This document shows, piece after piece, positions 34,980 through 42,676 of a stretch of 64,000 bases of DNA. This DNA is from Dietzia timorensis. GTDB taxonomy: Bacteria; Actinomycetota; Actinomycetes; Mycobacteriales; Mycobacteriaceae. Where the stretch lies: contig NZ_CP015961.1 of the NCBI RefSeq assembly GCF_001659785.1, forward strand, positions 2,976,001 to 3,040,000, in the 5' to 3' direction. The position numbers were made by a program, and so were the translations under genes. Each line of letters begins with the position of its first letter. Positions within the stretch are counted from its first letter, which is position 1. The notes under the pieces are model-generated. The model made no database searches. It had not been told where the DNA came from and saw only the letters and a program-made list of their open reading frames with translations.

Positions 34980-36755
34980 CTAGTACGCGATCGCGGCGTC
35001 GTCCATCAGGATGTCGGTCGAGGCCAGCGCGAAGTCGAAGTTCGGCTCCGCCTGCGGAAGCAGCCACTCGAAGAAGAACTTAGCGAGCGAGACGTGCTTG
35101 GCTGCGACCTCGGCGTCGGCGTCCGAGGACTCCAGGCCAGCCTTCGCGGCGAGCAACCAGAAGTGCGCGAACGACAGGTACCCGAGAGCGCGGAGGACCG
35201 GGGTCGCTGCGGCGAGAACGCGAACGTCATTCTCTCCGGCCTGCGAGAAGGACTCCATCACGGACTTTTCGAGACGATCGGCGTAGCCGACCAGGGTCTC
35301 GCCGTAGGAGGTGAAGCCCTCGGGAGCGGAGGAACCGTTGTCCCGGACCAGCGCGAGGAACGACTTGAGGCGCTCGCCGCCGTCCCCGGCGATCTTGCGG
35401 CCGATGAGGTCGAGCGCCTGCACGCCGTTGGTGCCCTCGTAGATCGGCAGGATGCGGGCATCGCGCAGGTAGAGCTCCGCACCCGTCTCGTGGATGTAGC
35501 CCATGCCGCCGTGGATCTGGACGCCCAGGGAAGCGACGTCAACGGCGACGTCAGTACCAAAGCCCTTACCGATCGGAGTGAGGAGCTCGACGAAGCCCTC
35601 GGCCTTCGCGCGGTCCTCCTCGGAGGTGTTGGGGCCGTGCGCGATGTCGTACTGGAGGGTGATCCAGTGCATGAGCATGCGGTAGCCGCCGACCCACGCC
35701 TTCTGCTCGAGGAGCATGCGGCGCACATCCGGCTGCAGGATGATCGGATCCGAGCCCTTCGGGCGGTCGCCGCGCACGGACTTCGGCGCCTTGGACTGGA
35801 TGCGCTCGCGGGAGTAGTCGAGCGCGAGCTGGGAGGACGCATCCGCGATGGACAGGCCCTGCATGGCGGTGCCGATGCGGGCGTGGTTCATCATCACGAA
35901 CATCGCGGGCAGGCCGCGGTTCTCCTCGCCGACGAGCCAGCCGCGGGCGTTCTCGAAACGGATCTGGCAGGTCGGCGAGCCGTGGATACCCATCTTGTGC
36001 TCGATGCCATCGCAGTGGACGCCGTTGTTCTCGCCGACGGAGCCGTCGTCCGCGACCTCGTTACGAGGAACGACGAACAGCGAGATGCCGCGCGTGCCCT
36101 CGGGAGCGCCCGGGGTGCGGGCGAGCACGAGGTGGATGATGTTGTCCGTGAAATCGTGCTGTCCGGCGGAGATGAAGATCTTGTTGCCCGAGATGGAGTA
36201 CGAGCCGTCGTCGTTCGGCTGAGCCTTCGTGGTGAGCAGGCCGAGGTCGGTGCCGGCCTGCGGCTCGGTGAGGCACATCGTGCCCGTCCACTCGCCCGAG
36301 ACCATCTTCGGAACGAACTTCTCCTTGAGCTCGTCCGAGCCGACGCTGGAAAGCGCCTTGATCGCGCCGTTGGTCAGGCCCGAGTACATCGACCACGCGG
36401 ACGAGGCGGCGGCGCTCGCCTCGTTGGCGGCGTTCGACAGCGTGTAGGGCATACCGCCGCCACCGAACTCCTCATCGTGGCCGATGGTGTTCCAACCGGC
36501 CTCGGTGAACTCTTCCCACGCCTTCTTGTAACCGGCGGGCGTGGTGACCTCGCCGTCCGCCCACTTCGCACCTTCGAGGTCGGCCTCGAGGTTGATCGGT
36601 GCGACGGCCTGTTCCATGAACTCGCCGTAACCCTGCAGCACGGAATCGAACGTATCCTGATCGATCTCGACGCCGGCTGCCTGCAGTTGGTTCACGGCAT
36701 CGAGGACGTTGTGGACGGAGAATTTGATGTCTTTGAAGGGAACCTTGTAGCTCAT
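34980..36755 (-). CDS. fadE5: Acyl-CoA dehydrogenase, FadE5-like
   Basis: Flavoprotein of 591 residues, longer than the usual 380-400 and matching the long FadE5/AidB-like class with an extra C-terminal helical domain. Seen: CLTEPQAGTDLGLL and FISAGQHD in the middle domain, HKMGIHGSPTCQI, QIHGGMGYIHETGAE, and the catalytic Glu in ILPIYEGTNGVQALDLIGRK. It introduces the alpha-beta double bond in fatty acyl-CoA during beta-oxidation. TACACT on the minus strand (36768-36763) is seven bases from the ATG at 36755, so the mRNA is probably leaderless. Divergent from xthA. Confidence 0.88.
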   Translation of the reverse strand: MSYKVPFKDIKFSVHNVLDAVNQLQAAGVEIDQDTFDSVLQGYGEFMEQAVAPINLEADLEGAKWADGEVTTPAGYKKAWEEFTEAGWNTIGHDEEFGGGGMPYTLSNAANEASAAASSAWSMYSGLTNGAIKALSSVGSDELKEKFVPKMVSGEWTGTMCLTEPQAGTDLGLLTTKAQPNDDGSYSISGNKIFISAGQHDFTDNIIHLVLARTPGAPEGTRGISLFVVPRNEVADDGSVGENNGVHCDGIEHKMGIHGSPTCQIRFENARGWLVGEENRGLPAMFVMMNHARIGTAMQGLSIADASSQLALDYSRERIQSKAPKSVRGDRPKGSDPIILQPDVRRMLLEQKAWVGGYRMLMHWITLQYDIAHGPNTSEEDRAKAEGFVELLTPIGKGFGTDVAVDVASLGVQIHGGMGYIHETGAELYLRDARILPIYEGTNGVQALDLIGRKIAGDGGERLKSFLALVRDNGSSAPEGFTSYGETLVGYADRLEKSVMESFSQAGENDVRVLAAATPVLRALGYLSFAHFWLLAAKAGLESSDADAEVAAKHVSLAKFFFEWLLPQAEPNFDFALASTDILMDDAAIAY

Positions 36756-36762
36756 ACCGTCG

Positions 36763-36768
36763 AGTGTA
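36763..36768 (-). promoter_or_regulatory. -10 box of fadE (leaderless)
   Basis: TACACT on the minus strand, seven bases from the start codon; no Shine-Dalgarno is visible. Confidence 0.5.
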
Positions 36769-36834
36769 TCCCCATTCGCGGCGCACGAAGCGAACACCTT
36801 ACCGGCGAGTACACCCGACATTACCTGCAGTTAT

Positions 36835-36851
36835 TTAATGTTCGACATTAA
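36835..36851. promoter_or_regulatory. Perfect palindrome in the fadE/xthA intergenic region
   Basis: TTAATGT-TCG-ACATTAA, a perfect 7-bp inverted repeat with a three-base centre in a locally AT-rich stretch. It overlaps the expected -35 position of the xthA promoter (-10 TACACT at 36867-36872) and lies about 85 bases upstream of fadE. Probably a repressor operator. Confidence 0.55.
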
Positions 36852-36866
36852 TCTTCGGCGCGGCGA

Positions 36867-36872
36867 TACACT
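36867..36872 (+). promoter_or_regulatory. -10 box of xthA (leaderless)
   Basis: TACACT six bases before the xthA ATG, the same hexamer as in the divergent fadE promoter. Confidence 0.5.
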
Positions 36873-36878
36873 TCCGAC

Positions 36879-37724
36879 ATGTCTTCTCACAGCTCGCAGG
36901 CCCAGGACGCTCCCCGCTCCCCGCTCACTCTCGCGACGTGGAACGTCAATTCGATTCGCGCTCGCGCCGACCGGGTCATCGACTGGATCGGTCGCTCGGA
37001 TGTGGACGTGCTCGCGATGCAGGAAACCAAGTGCAAGGACTCGCAGTTCCCGTACGAGCGGTTCGCCGAGATCGGCTACGAGGTCGCCCATTTCGGCCTC
37101 TCGCAGTGGAACGGCGTCGCCATTGCCTCACGCGTCGGTCTCGAGGATGTACAGACGGGTTTCCCCGGCATGCCGGGCTTTGCGAAGGATCCCGAGGCCG
37201 AGCAGGCAGGCGAGGCGCGCGCGATCTCGGCGCTCGCCGGCGGGATACGCGTGTGGAGCCTGTACGTGCCCAATGGCCGCGAGCTCACCGACCGCCACTA
37301 CGGCTATAAGCTCGACTGGCTCGCTGCCCTGCGCACCTATGCCGAAAAGCAGGTCACCGATGACGCCGGAGCGCAGATCGCGCTGGTCGGCGACTGGAAT
37401 GTGGCTCCCTTGGACGAAGATGTCTGGGACATGGAGTTCTTCGAGGGGAAGACGCATGTCTCGCAGCCCGAACGCGATGCCTTCACCGCGTTCGCGGACG
37501 CCGGTTACAAAGAAATCACCCGGGGTTTCACTCCCGGTCCCGGGGTGTACACCTACTGGGACTACACACAACTGAGGTTCCCGAAAAAGCAGGGCATGCG
37601 CATCGATTTCCAGGTGTGCTCTCCCGCCCTGGCGGATCGGGCTACCGAGGCCTCCATCGACAGGGAGGAACGAAAGGGCAAGGGCGCGTCCGATCATGCG
37701 CCGGTTATCGCCCGTTTCGCCTAG
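36879..37724 (+). CDS. xthA: Exodeoxyribonuclease III / AP endonuclease XthA
   Basis: DNA-repair nuclease of 281 residues acting on abasic sites. Motifs of the exonuclease III family are complete: ATWNVNSIRAR, MQETKC (metal-binding Glu), LYVPNG, ALVGDWNVAPLDEDVW (catalytic Asp-Asn pair) and KGASDHAPVI (catalytic Asp-His). The enzyme is cytoplasmic. The first 14 residues are poorly conserved, but the promoter position supports this ATG. Confidence 0.93.
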   Translation: MSSHSSQAQDAPRSPLTLATWNVNSIRARADRVIDWIGRSDVDVLAMQETKCKDSQFPYERFAEIGYEVAHFGLSQWNGVAIASRVGLEDVQTGFPGMPGFAKDPEAEQAGEARAISALAGGIRVWSLYVPNGRELTDRHYGYKLDWLAALRTYAEKQVTDDAGAQIALVGDWNVAPLDEDVWDMEFFEGKTHVSQPERDAFTAFADAGYKEITRGFTPGPGVYTYWDYTQLRFPKKQGMRIDFQVCSPALADRATEASIDREERKGKGASDHAPVIARFA

Positions 37725-37806
37725 CGCGGAGGGCGGCGTCGCCGTTGGGGGAAAGAAGGTCCGGCGTCATACACGGGTGTGCGCCGGAAGGTGCGAAAGG
37801 GATGTC

Positions 37807-38700
37807 ATGAGTAATTTCGAGCTTCGCCACTACATCGACCGGCTGCGCGCCGAGGGGTACACGGTGCGCGACGACCACGGCGAGGACCCGGACCTCATCG
37901 ATATCAACGGCAAGGCCGTGGACACGTGGCGCGAGAACTATCCGTACGACCACCGCCTCGACCGCGCGCAGTACGACGTCGAGAAGTACCTGCTGCAGAT
38001 CGAGCTGCTCAAGTTCCAGAACTGGACGGCGGAGACCAACCGGCGCCACGTCATCGTGTTCGAGGGGCGCGACGCCGCTGGCAAGGGCGGCACGATCAAG
38101 CGGTTCAACGAGTTCATCAACGTGCGGATGGCGCGGACGGTGGCGCTGGTCAAGCCGACAGAGACCGAGCAACACCAGTGGTATTTCCAGCGCTACATCG
38201 CGCACCTGCCCACCAAGGGCGAGATCGTGATGTTCGACCGCTCCTGGTACAACCGGGCCGGGGTCGAGCGGGTCATGGGTTTTTGTAGCGATGATCAGTA
38301 CGAGTCGTTCATGCGGCAGGCGCCGGAGTTCGAGCGGATGCTGGTCAACGACGGGATTTCGCTCACGAAGTTCTGGTTCTCGGTGACCAGGCAGGAGCAG
38401 CGCACCCGCTTCGCGATCCGGCAGCTCGATCCGGTGCGGCGGTGGAAGCTGTCGCCGATGGACCTCGAATCGCTGGACAAGTGGGAGCTGTACACGAACG
38501 CGAAGGAGGAGATGTTCCGGCGCACCGACACCGAGTGGGCGCCGTGGACGACGATCAAGTCGAACGACAAGAAGCGGGCGCGCATCAACGCGCTGCGGTT
38601 CTTCCTCAACCAATTCGACTACCCGGACAAGGACACCCAAGTCGTGTTCCCCGCGGATCCGAAGATCGTGCAGCGCGGCAAGGATGCCGTCGGCGACTAG
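37807..38700 (+). CDS. ppk2: Polyphosphate kinase 2
   Basis: PPK2-family kinase of 297 residues that transfers phosphate between polyphosphate and nucleotides. Walker A reads EGRDAAGKGG (about 86-95), the lid/Walker B region MFDRSWYNRAGVERVMGF follows near 155, and KFWFSVTRQEQRTRFAIR and KLSPMDLESLDKW complete the family signature. A one-domain class I/III-type enzyme. The ATG at 37807 follows AAAGGGATGTC. It probably works in energy or nucleotide buffering; no partner gene is adjacent. Confidence 0.92.
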   Translation: MSNFELRHYIDRLRAEGYTVRDDHGEDPDLIDINGKAVDTWRENYPYDHRLDRAQYDVEKYLLQIELLKFQNWTAETNRRHVIVFEGRDAAGKGGTIKRFNEFINVRMARTVALVKPTETEQHQWYFQRYIAHLPTKGEIVMFDRSWYNRAGVERVMGFCSDDQYESFMRQAPEFERMLVNDGISLTKFWFSVTRQEQRTRFAIRQLDPVRRWKLSPMDLESLDKWELYTNAKEEMFRRTDTEWAPWTTIKSNDKKRARINALRFFLNQFDYPDKDTQVVFPADPKIVQRGKDAVGD

Positions 38701-38702
38701 CT

Positions 38703-38732
38703 GCGCGGGCAGGCGCGGGCAGGCGCGGGCAG
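38703..38732. repeat. Three tandem copies of a 10-mer
   Basis: GCGCGGGCAG repeated exactly three times just after the ppk2 stop codon. The rest of 38733-38920 shows no gene. Confidence 0.8.
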
Positions 38733-38920
38733 ATCCGCCTGTGGGATCAGTCACCGCCGGCGCGGCCGCGCGTCCTGTGGACCTGGAGTAACCGGCGTAG
38801 CGGCGCACGCAGAAAGCCCGGCGTCATGGGCGCCCCCTATAGCATGGCTGGGGTTCGGCGCGCCCGTGCCCTGCTCCGCGCCCGCGCGGGGCGAAGGCGA
38901 CCCCACCGGAAGGATCCCCT

Positions 38921-40978
38921 GTGACTCGGCCAGAGCCAGATTCCCCCCACGACCCGATCGGCGACCCGCGCGATAAGCCGCCGGCCGATCCGCGGGTCAC
39001 GCCCGAGCAGGTCGGCGCGCACGCCGGCGCCGGAACCCCCGGCCCCCGCCGCCCGGGGGCGGTGTCGCGGTTCTTCGCGCGCCGCTCGCTGCTTTCCCTC
39101 GGGGCGGCCGGGCTCGCGCTCATCGTCGTGGCTTCGGTCGTGACGGCGATCGTCGTCAATCACAAGCCGGGCGAGTTGCCGGCCCCGCAGGTCATGGCCT
39201 CGCCGGGCGCGGTCGCCGAGACCTCCGACTGCGCCCCGACGGCCGAGGGCGCTGCGGCGAGCGGCGATTCGGGTCCGCGCGAGGGCATGGAAGCCGCGAG
39301 CGCGCAGAACTTCGCGGTCTCCACGGCCAACCCGCTCGCCTCGGAGGCGGCCTGCCGCGTACTCGCATCGGGCGGCACCGCCGCGGACGGGCTCATCGCG
39401 GCCCAGGCCGTGCTCGGTTTGGTGGAGCCGCAGTCCTCAGGGCTCGGCGGCGGCGGTTTCGCGATGTATCACGATGCCGACGATGACAAGACCACGACGT
39501 ACGACGGCATGGAGGCCGCGCCAGGCGCCGCCGAGCCGACGGACCTCGCGCAGGTCTCCTCCGACGACGACGGTGCCCCGCAGCCCAGCGTCCGCGCGAG
39601 CGGCCGCTCGATCGGCGTGCCCGGCATTCCCGCGCTTCTCGGCGCGCTCCACGACGACCACGGCGATAAATCGTGGGAGGAGTCCTTCGCGCCGGCCACG
39701 ACGCTGGCGGACGACGGTTTCGAGGTGAGCCAGCGCCTCGAGGACGCCGTCCGCGGCGCGAAGGACGATCTCAAGGAGGTCGACGCCGCGCGGGACTACC
39801 TCATGCCCGACGGGCGCCGCGTGCGCGCCGGCGACACCCTGCGCAACCCCGAGTACTCGGCAACTCTGGCCGCGCTCGCCGACGGACCCGACGCCTTCTA
39901 CTCCGGCGAGGTCGGCGACGCCGTGCTCGACTCCGCGCGCAGCGAGGAAGGCGGCCGCACCCCGAGCCGCATGGAGAAATCCGACCTCGAAGACTACGAG
40001 GTCCGCACCGGCGATCCGCTGTGCATCCGCTACCGCGACGCGCAGCTCGTGTGCGCCCCGGACGCGCCCGAATCCGGCGGCACCGCCGTGCTCTCCGCGC
40101 TCGGCATGCTGCAGAACGTCGAGCTCCCCGCCCCGGAAACCCCTTCCGATGACGGCGGAGACCCTGCGCCCGAATCCGCCCACCTCATCTCCGAGGCGGA
40201 GCGTCTCGCGCTCGCCGACCGCAGCGCCTACTCGGCCGACCCCACTTTCGTAGAACCACCCGAGGGCGAAACGTTCTCCCTGCTCGACCCGGGGTACCTC
40301 GCCCAGCGCGCCGCGCTTCTCGACCCCGAGGAGTCGATGGATTCCGCCGAGCCCGGCAAGGAGCCGGCGACCACCGACGACAAGAAGGAGGAAGGCACCT
40401 CGCACATCTCGATCGTCGACGGCGACGGCAACATGGCGTCGATGACGACCTCGCTACAGTCGAACTTCGGCTCGTTCCACATGGCAGGCGGCTTCTTCCT
40501 CAACAACCACTTGGAGAACTTCGCCACCGAGCCCGAGAAGGACGGGGAGCCGGTGGCCAACGCGCTCGCCGGTGGCAAGCGTCCTCGCACCGCGATGGCG
40601 CCGACGATGGTGTTCTCGGCGCGCGAGGACGGCTCGATCGGCACTCCGTTCCTCGCCACCGGTTCGCCCGGAGGCTCGGAGATCACCTCGTACGTCGTCA
40701 AGAATCTCGTCGCGATGCTCGACTGGGGCATGGACCCGCAGTCGGCCGCGGACCTGCGCAACTTCGGCGCGGTCTCGCGCTCGGAGGCGATCGTCGAGTC
40801 GGGCTGGGGAGCGACGGACGGTTCCGATGGGGACGACCTCGTCGACGCGCTGGACGGGCCGGGCCCCGATCCGAAGGAGTCCTCGATGCCTAGTGGCACG
40901 GCGACGATCCTGCGCCACGACGGCGCACTCATCGGCGGCGCCGATCCGCGCCGCGAGGGCGAGGTTCGCGGGGGTTAG
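38921..40978 (+). CDS. ggt: Membrane-anchored gamma-glutamyltransferase
   Basis: A 685-residue GGT of the Ntn-hydrolase fold: Pro-rich cytoplasmic N-terminus, one membrane helix (about 56-79), then the large subunit and, after autocleavage at Thr493 (GTSHISIVDGDGNMASMT), the small subunit with LNNHLENFA and ATGSPGGSE. In E. coli GGT the substrate Arg lies in D-x-R-E-x-A-P; here the segment is DGMEAAP with Met197 in that place, so gamma-glutamate binding may differ. The GTG start follows GGAAGGA. Nearby pgsB/pgsC homologues suggest it may act on poly-gamma-glutamate, like CapD; this is inference. Confidence 0.85.
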   Translation: MTRPEPDSPHDPIGDPRDKPPADPRVTPEQVGAHAGAGTPGPRRPGAVSRFFARRSLLSLGAAGLALIVVASVVTAIVVNHKPGELPAPQVMASPGAVAETSDCAPTAEGAAASGDSGPREGMEAASAQNFAVSTANPLASEAACRVLASGGTAADGLIAAQAVLGLVEPQSSGLGGGGFAMYHDADDDKTTTYDGMEAAPGAAEPTDLAQVSSDDDGAPQPSVRASGRSIGVPGIPALLGALHDDHGDKSWEESFAPATTLADDGFEVSQRLEDAVRGAKDDLKEVDAARDYLMPDGRRVRAGDTLRNPEYSATLAALADGPDAFYSGEVGDAVLDSARSEEGGRTPSRMEKSDLEDYEVRTGDPLCIRYRDAQLVCAPDAPESGGTAVLSALGMLQNVELPAPETPSDDGGDPAPESAHLISEAERLALADRSAYSADPTFVEPPEGETFSLLDPGYLAQRAALLDPEESMDSAEPGKEPATTDDKKEEGTSHISIVDGDGNMASMTTSLQSNFGSFHMAGGFFLNNHLENFATEPEKDGEPVANALAGGKRPRTAMAPTMVFSAREDGSIGTPFLATGSPGGSEITSYVVKNLVAMLDWGMDPQSAADLRNFGAVSRSEAIVESGWGATDGSDGDDLVDALDGPGPDPKESSMPSGTATILRHDGALIGGADPRREGEVRGG

Positions 40979-41108
40979 CTCCGACTCGATTGAGGGTTAG
41001 CGGGCGCCTGCGGGGGTCCTGCTCCCCTACCCCCTGGGAACTGTCGGGCCGGCGCTATAAAGTTCCTTTCATTCACGCTCCGAGTGGCGGGGCGCAGGGG
41101 AAAGGCAA

Positions 41109-41687
41109 GTGCCGGTCATGGCAATTCTGGTGAGGTGCGTCGCGGCGGTGTCCGCGCTGTTTCTTTTGGCCGCGTGTTCGTCCTCGGGCGGCGAACAGGG
41201 CACTGCGGTGACGACGGTGGTCAGCACCGTCACGTCGACGTCGGCGAAGCCCGCGGCCGCGAAGTCGAGTACCTCCGCGGGACCACAACCAGCTGCTCCC
41301 GCTGCCGTTTCGGAGGGAAGCGGCGAGGGCAAGGAGTTCGTCGAGTGCATCTACGGCGGCGGAAACTGGACCGGAATGGCCTGGTTTGCGGATGGATCGT
41401 ATGGGACTTATCCCGAGTGCGAGGAGCTGCGCAGGGAAGTGCTTCGCGAGAACCCGTATCGCTGCCCGCGAACGGACCACCAGGTGCCGGATCCGTCCTT
41501 CTGCCAGAGTCAGAACCGGCCATCGCGTAGTTCGACCCCAGCTCCGGCCCCGTCGCAGCCCGCCGCACCCGTCACGTCGTACGAGCCGGTTCCCACCGCG
41601 ACGGCGGCCCCTGCACCCGCTCCCGAGCCGGAACCGGAGCCGAGCGCCGCCACCGGCCCACTACCCGCGACCGACGCGGGCTATTAG
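41109..41687 (+). CDS. Proline/alanine/threonine-rich lipoprotein
   Basis: A 192-residue lipoprotein: lipobox LLAAC with Cys at about position 23, a Ser/Thr/Val-rich stretch, a small conserved-looking core (EFVECIYGGGNWTGMAWFADGS, then four cysteines in PECEELRRE, RCPRTD and SFCQSQ) and a Pro/Ala/Glu-rich tail. The start is either the GTG at 41109 or the ATG at 41118. No known domain. It lies between the glutamyltransferase and the convergent pgsC, three bases from the pgsC stop; an envelope role is likely. Confidence 0.65.
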   Translation: MPVMAILVRCVAAVSALFLLAACSSSGGEQGTAVTTVVSTVTSTSAKPAAAKSSTSAGPQPAAPAAVSEGSGEGKEFVECIYGGGNWTGMAWFADGSYGTYPECEELRREVLRENPYRCPRTDHQVPDPSFCQSQNRPSRSSTPAPAPSQPAAPVTSYEPVPTATAAPAPAPEPEPEPSAATGPLPATDAGY

Positions 41688-41689
41688 CG

Positions 41690-42676
41690 CTACCCCGCGA
41701 GCGCCAGGGCGCCCGCGACCGCGGCGCCGGTCGTGGCCATGCCGAGCCCGGTGCGCCACACGCCGACGCGGATCACGTCATTCGCGATCAGCGCGGGCAG
41801 CACGAGCGCGACCACGACGAACCCCGTGAACACGGCCTGCCCCGTCTGCTCAAGAACGATCATCTGCGCGGCCATCGTCACGATTCCCGAGATAAGGATC
41901 CCGAGCGTGAGCCGCTGCTTTCCGAATACCGGCAGGTAGTGGCACGCGAGGGTAACGAATCCGTAGGTCACGGCGACCGCTCCGAGAAGCACGAGCGCCG
42001 GAACCCAGCCCGAGATCGTGAGCACCAGGATCGCCGCCGTCACGTATCCACCCGACAGCAGTCCGAGGTAGTCCGAAAGCAGCGCCGCGACGATCACCGA
42101 TACAAACACGGCGATCGCAATACGGTTGAAATCGATCTGCTCCGTCCCCGACAGCGCGTCCATCGACAGGGCCTCGGCCCCGAGCAGCGCCTTCGACGCA
42201 AGTGTGACGCCGAGCGCGAGAGCCCCCACGCCTGCGACGATCGCGACGAGCGGCACCAGCGTCCGCATGACTCCCTGGCGCTTGAATTCGTGCGCGATGA
42301 GTCCGGGAACCATGAACCCGACGATCGTCATCGTGCCCCACTCGAATCCGCGCTCGAACAGGTACTGCGAGACGACGACCTCATACAACAGGCCGAGCAC
42401 CATGCCCATGAGCACGCCGAGCTCGAACGCGCGCCGCGAGGACAACACGAAGAAGCGCAATACGAGGTTGTAGAGCAGCCAATAGCTCACCAGCGACAGC
42501 ACGATCGTGGCGATCACGTTGAGCGGCTGGACGAGTGCGCCGGCAAGGTAGCCGACGGAGATCAGCCCACCGAGGGAGATAAAGGTGAGCCGGTGGAAGG
42601 CGTACGAGGCGACGACGCCGATAAAGAACGCCACGGCCAGGTAGTACTCTGCGACGTCACCGACAAGGCTTTCCAT
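41690..42676 (-). CDS. pgsC: PgsC/CapC-like poly-gamma-glutamate synthase membrane subunit, double length
   Basis: A 328-residue integral membrane protein. The N-terminal half (about 1-150) resembles Bacillus PgsC/CapC: repeated hydrophobic helices, SLGGLISVGYLAGALVQPLNVIATIVLSLVSYWLLYNL, then VVSQYLFERGFEWGTMTIVGFMVPGLIAHEFKRQG. The second half repeats a similar layout (LGLLSGGYVTAAILVLTISGW), so it looks like an internal duplication of a protein normally about 150 residues long. Its ATG overlaps the pgsB stop (TGATG). With PgsB it would form the ligase/transport core. Confidence 0.75.
   Translation of the reverse strand: MESLVGDVAEYYLAVAFFIGVVASYAFHRLTFISLGGLISVGYLAGALVQPLNVIATIVLSLVSYWLLYNLVLRFFVLSSRRAFELGVLMGMVLGLLYEVVVSQYLFERGFEWGTMTIVGFMVPGLIAHEFKRQGVMRTLVPLVAIVAGVGALALGVTLASKALLGAEALSMDALSGTEQIDFNRIAIAVFVSVIVAALLSDYLGLLSGGYVTAAILVLTISGWVPALVLLGAVAVTYGFVTLACHYLPVFGKQRLTLGILISGIVTMAAQMIVLEQTGQAVFTGFVVVALVLPALIANDVIRVGVWRTGLGMATTGAAVAGALALAG

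Noticed and set aside
34653-36851. 732-codon plus-strand frame opposite fadE
   Set aside because: Antisense shadow of a well-recognised acyl-CoA dehydrogenase.
38703-38732. Three 10-bp repeats as a possible CRISPR or origin element
   Set aside because: No spacers, no DnaA boxes and too few copies; a simple tandem repeat.
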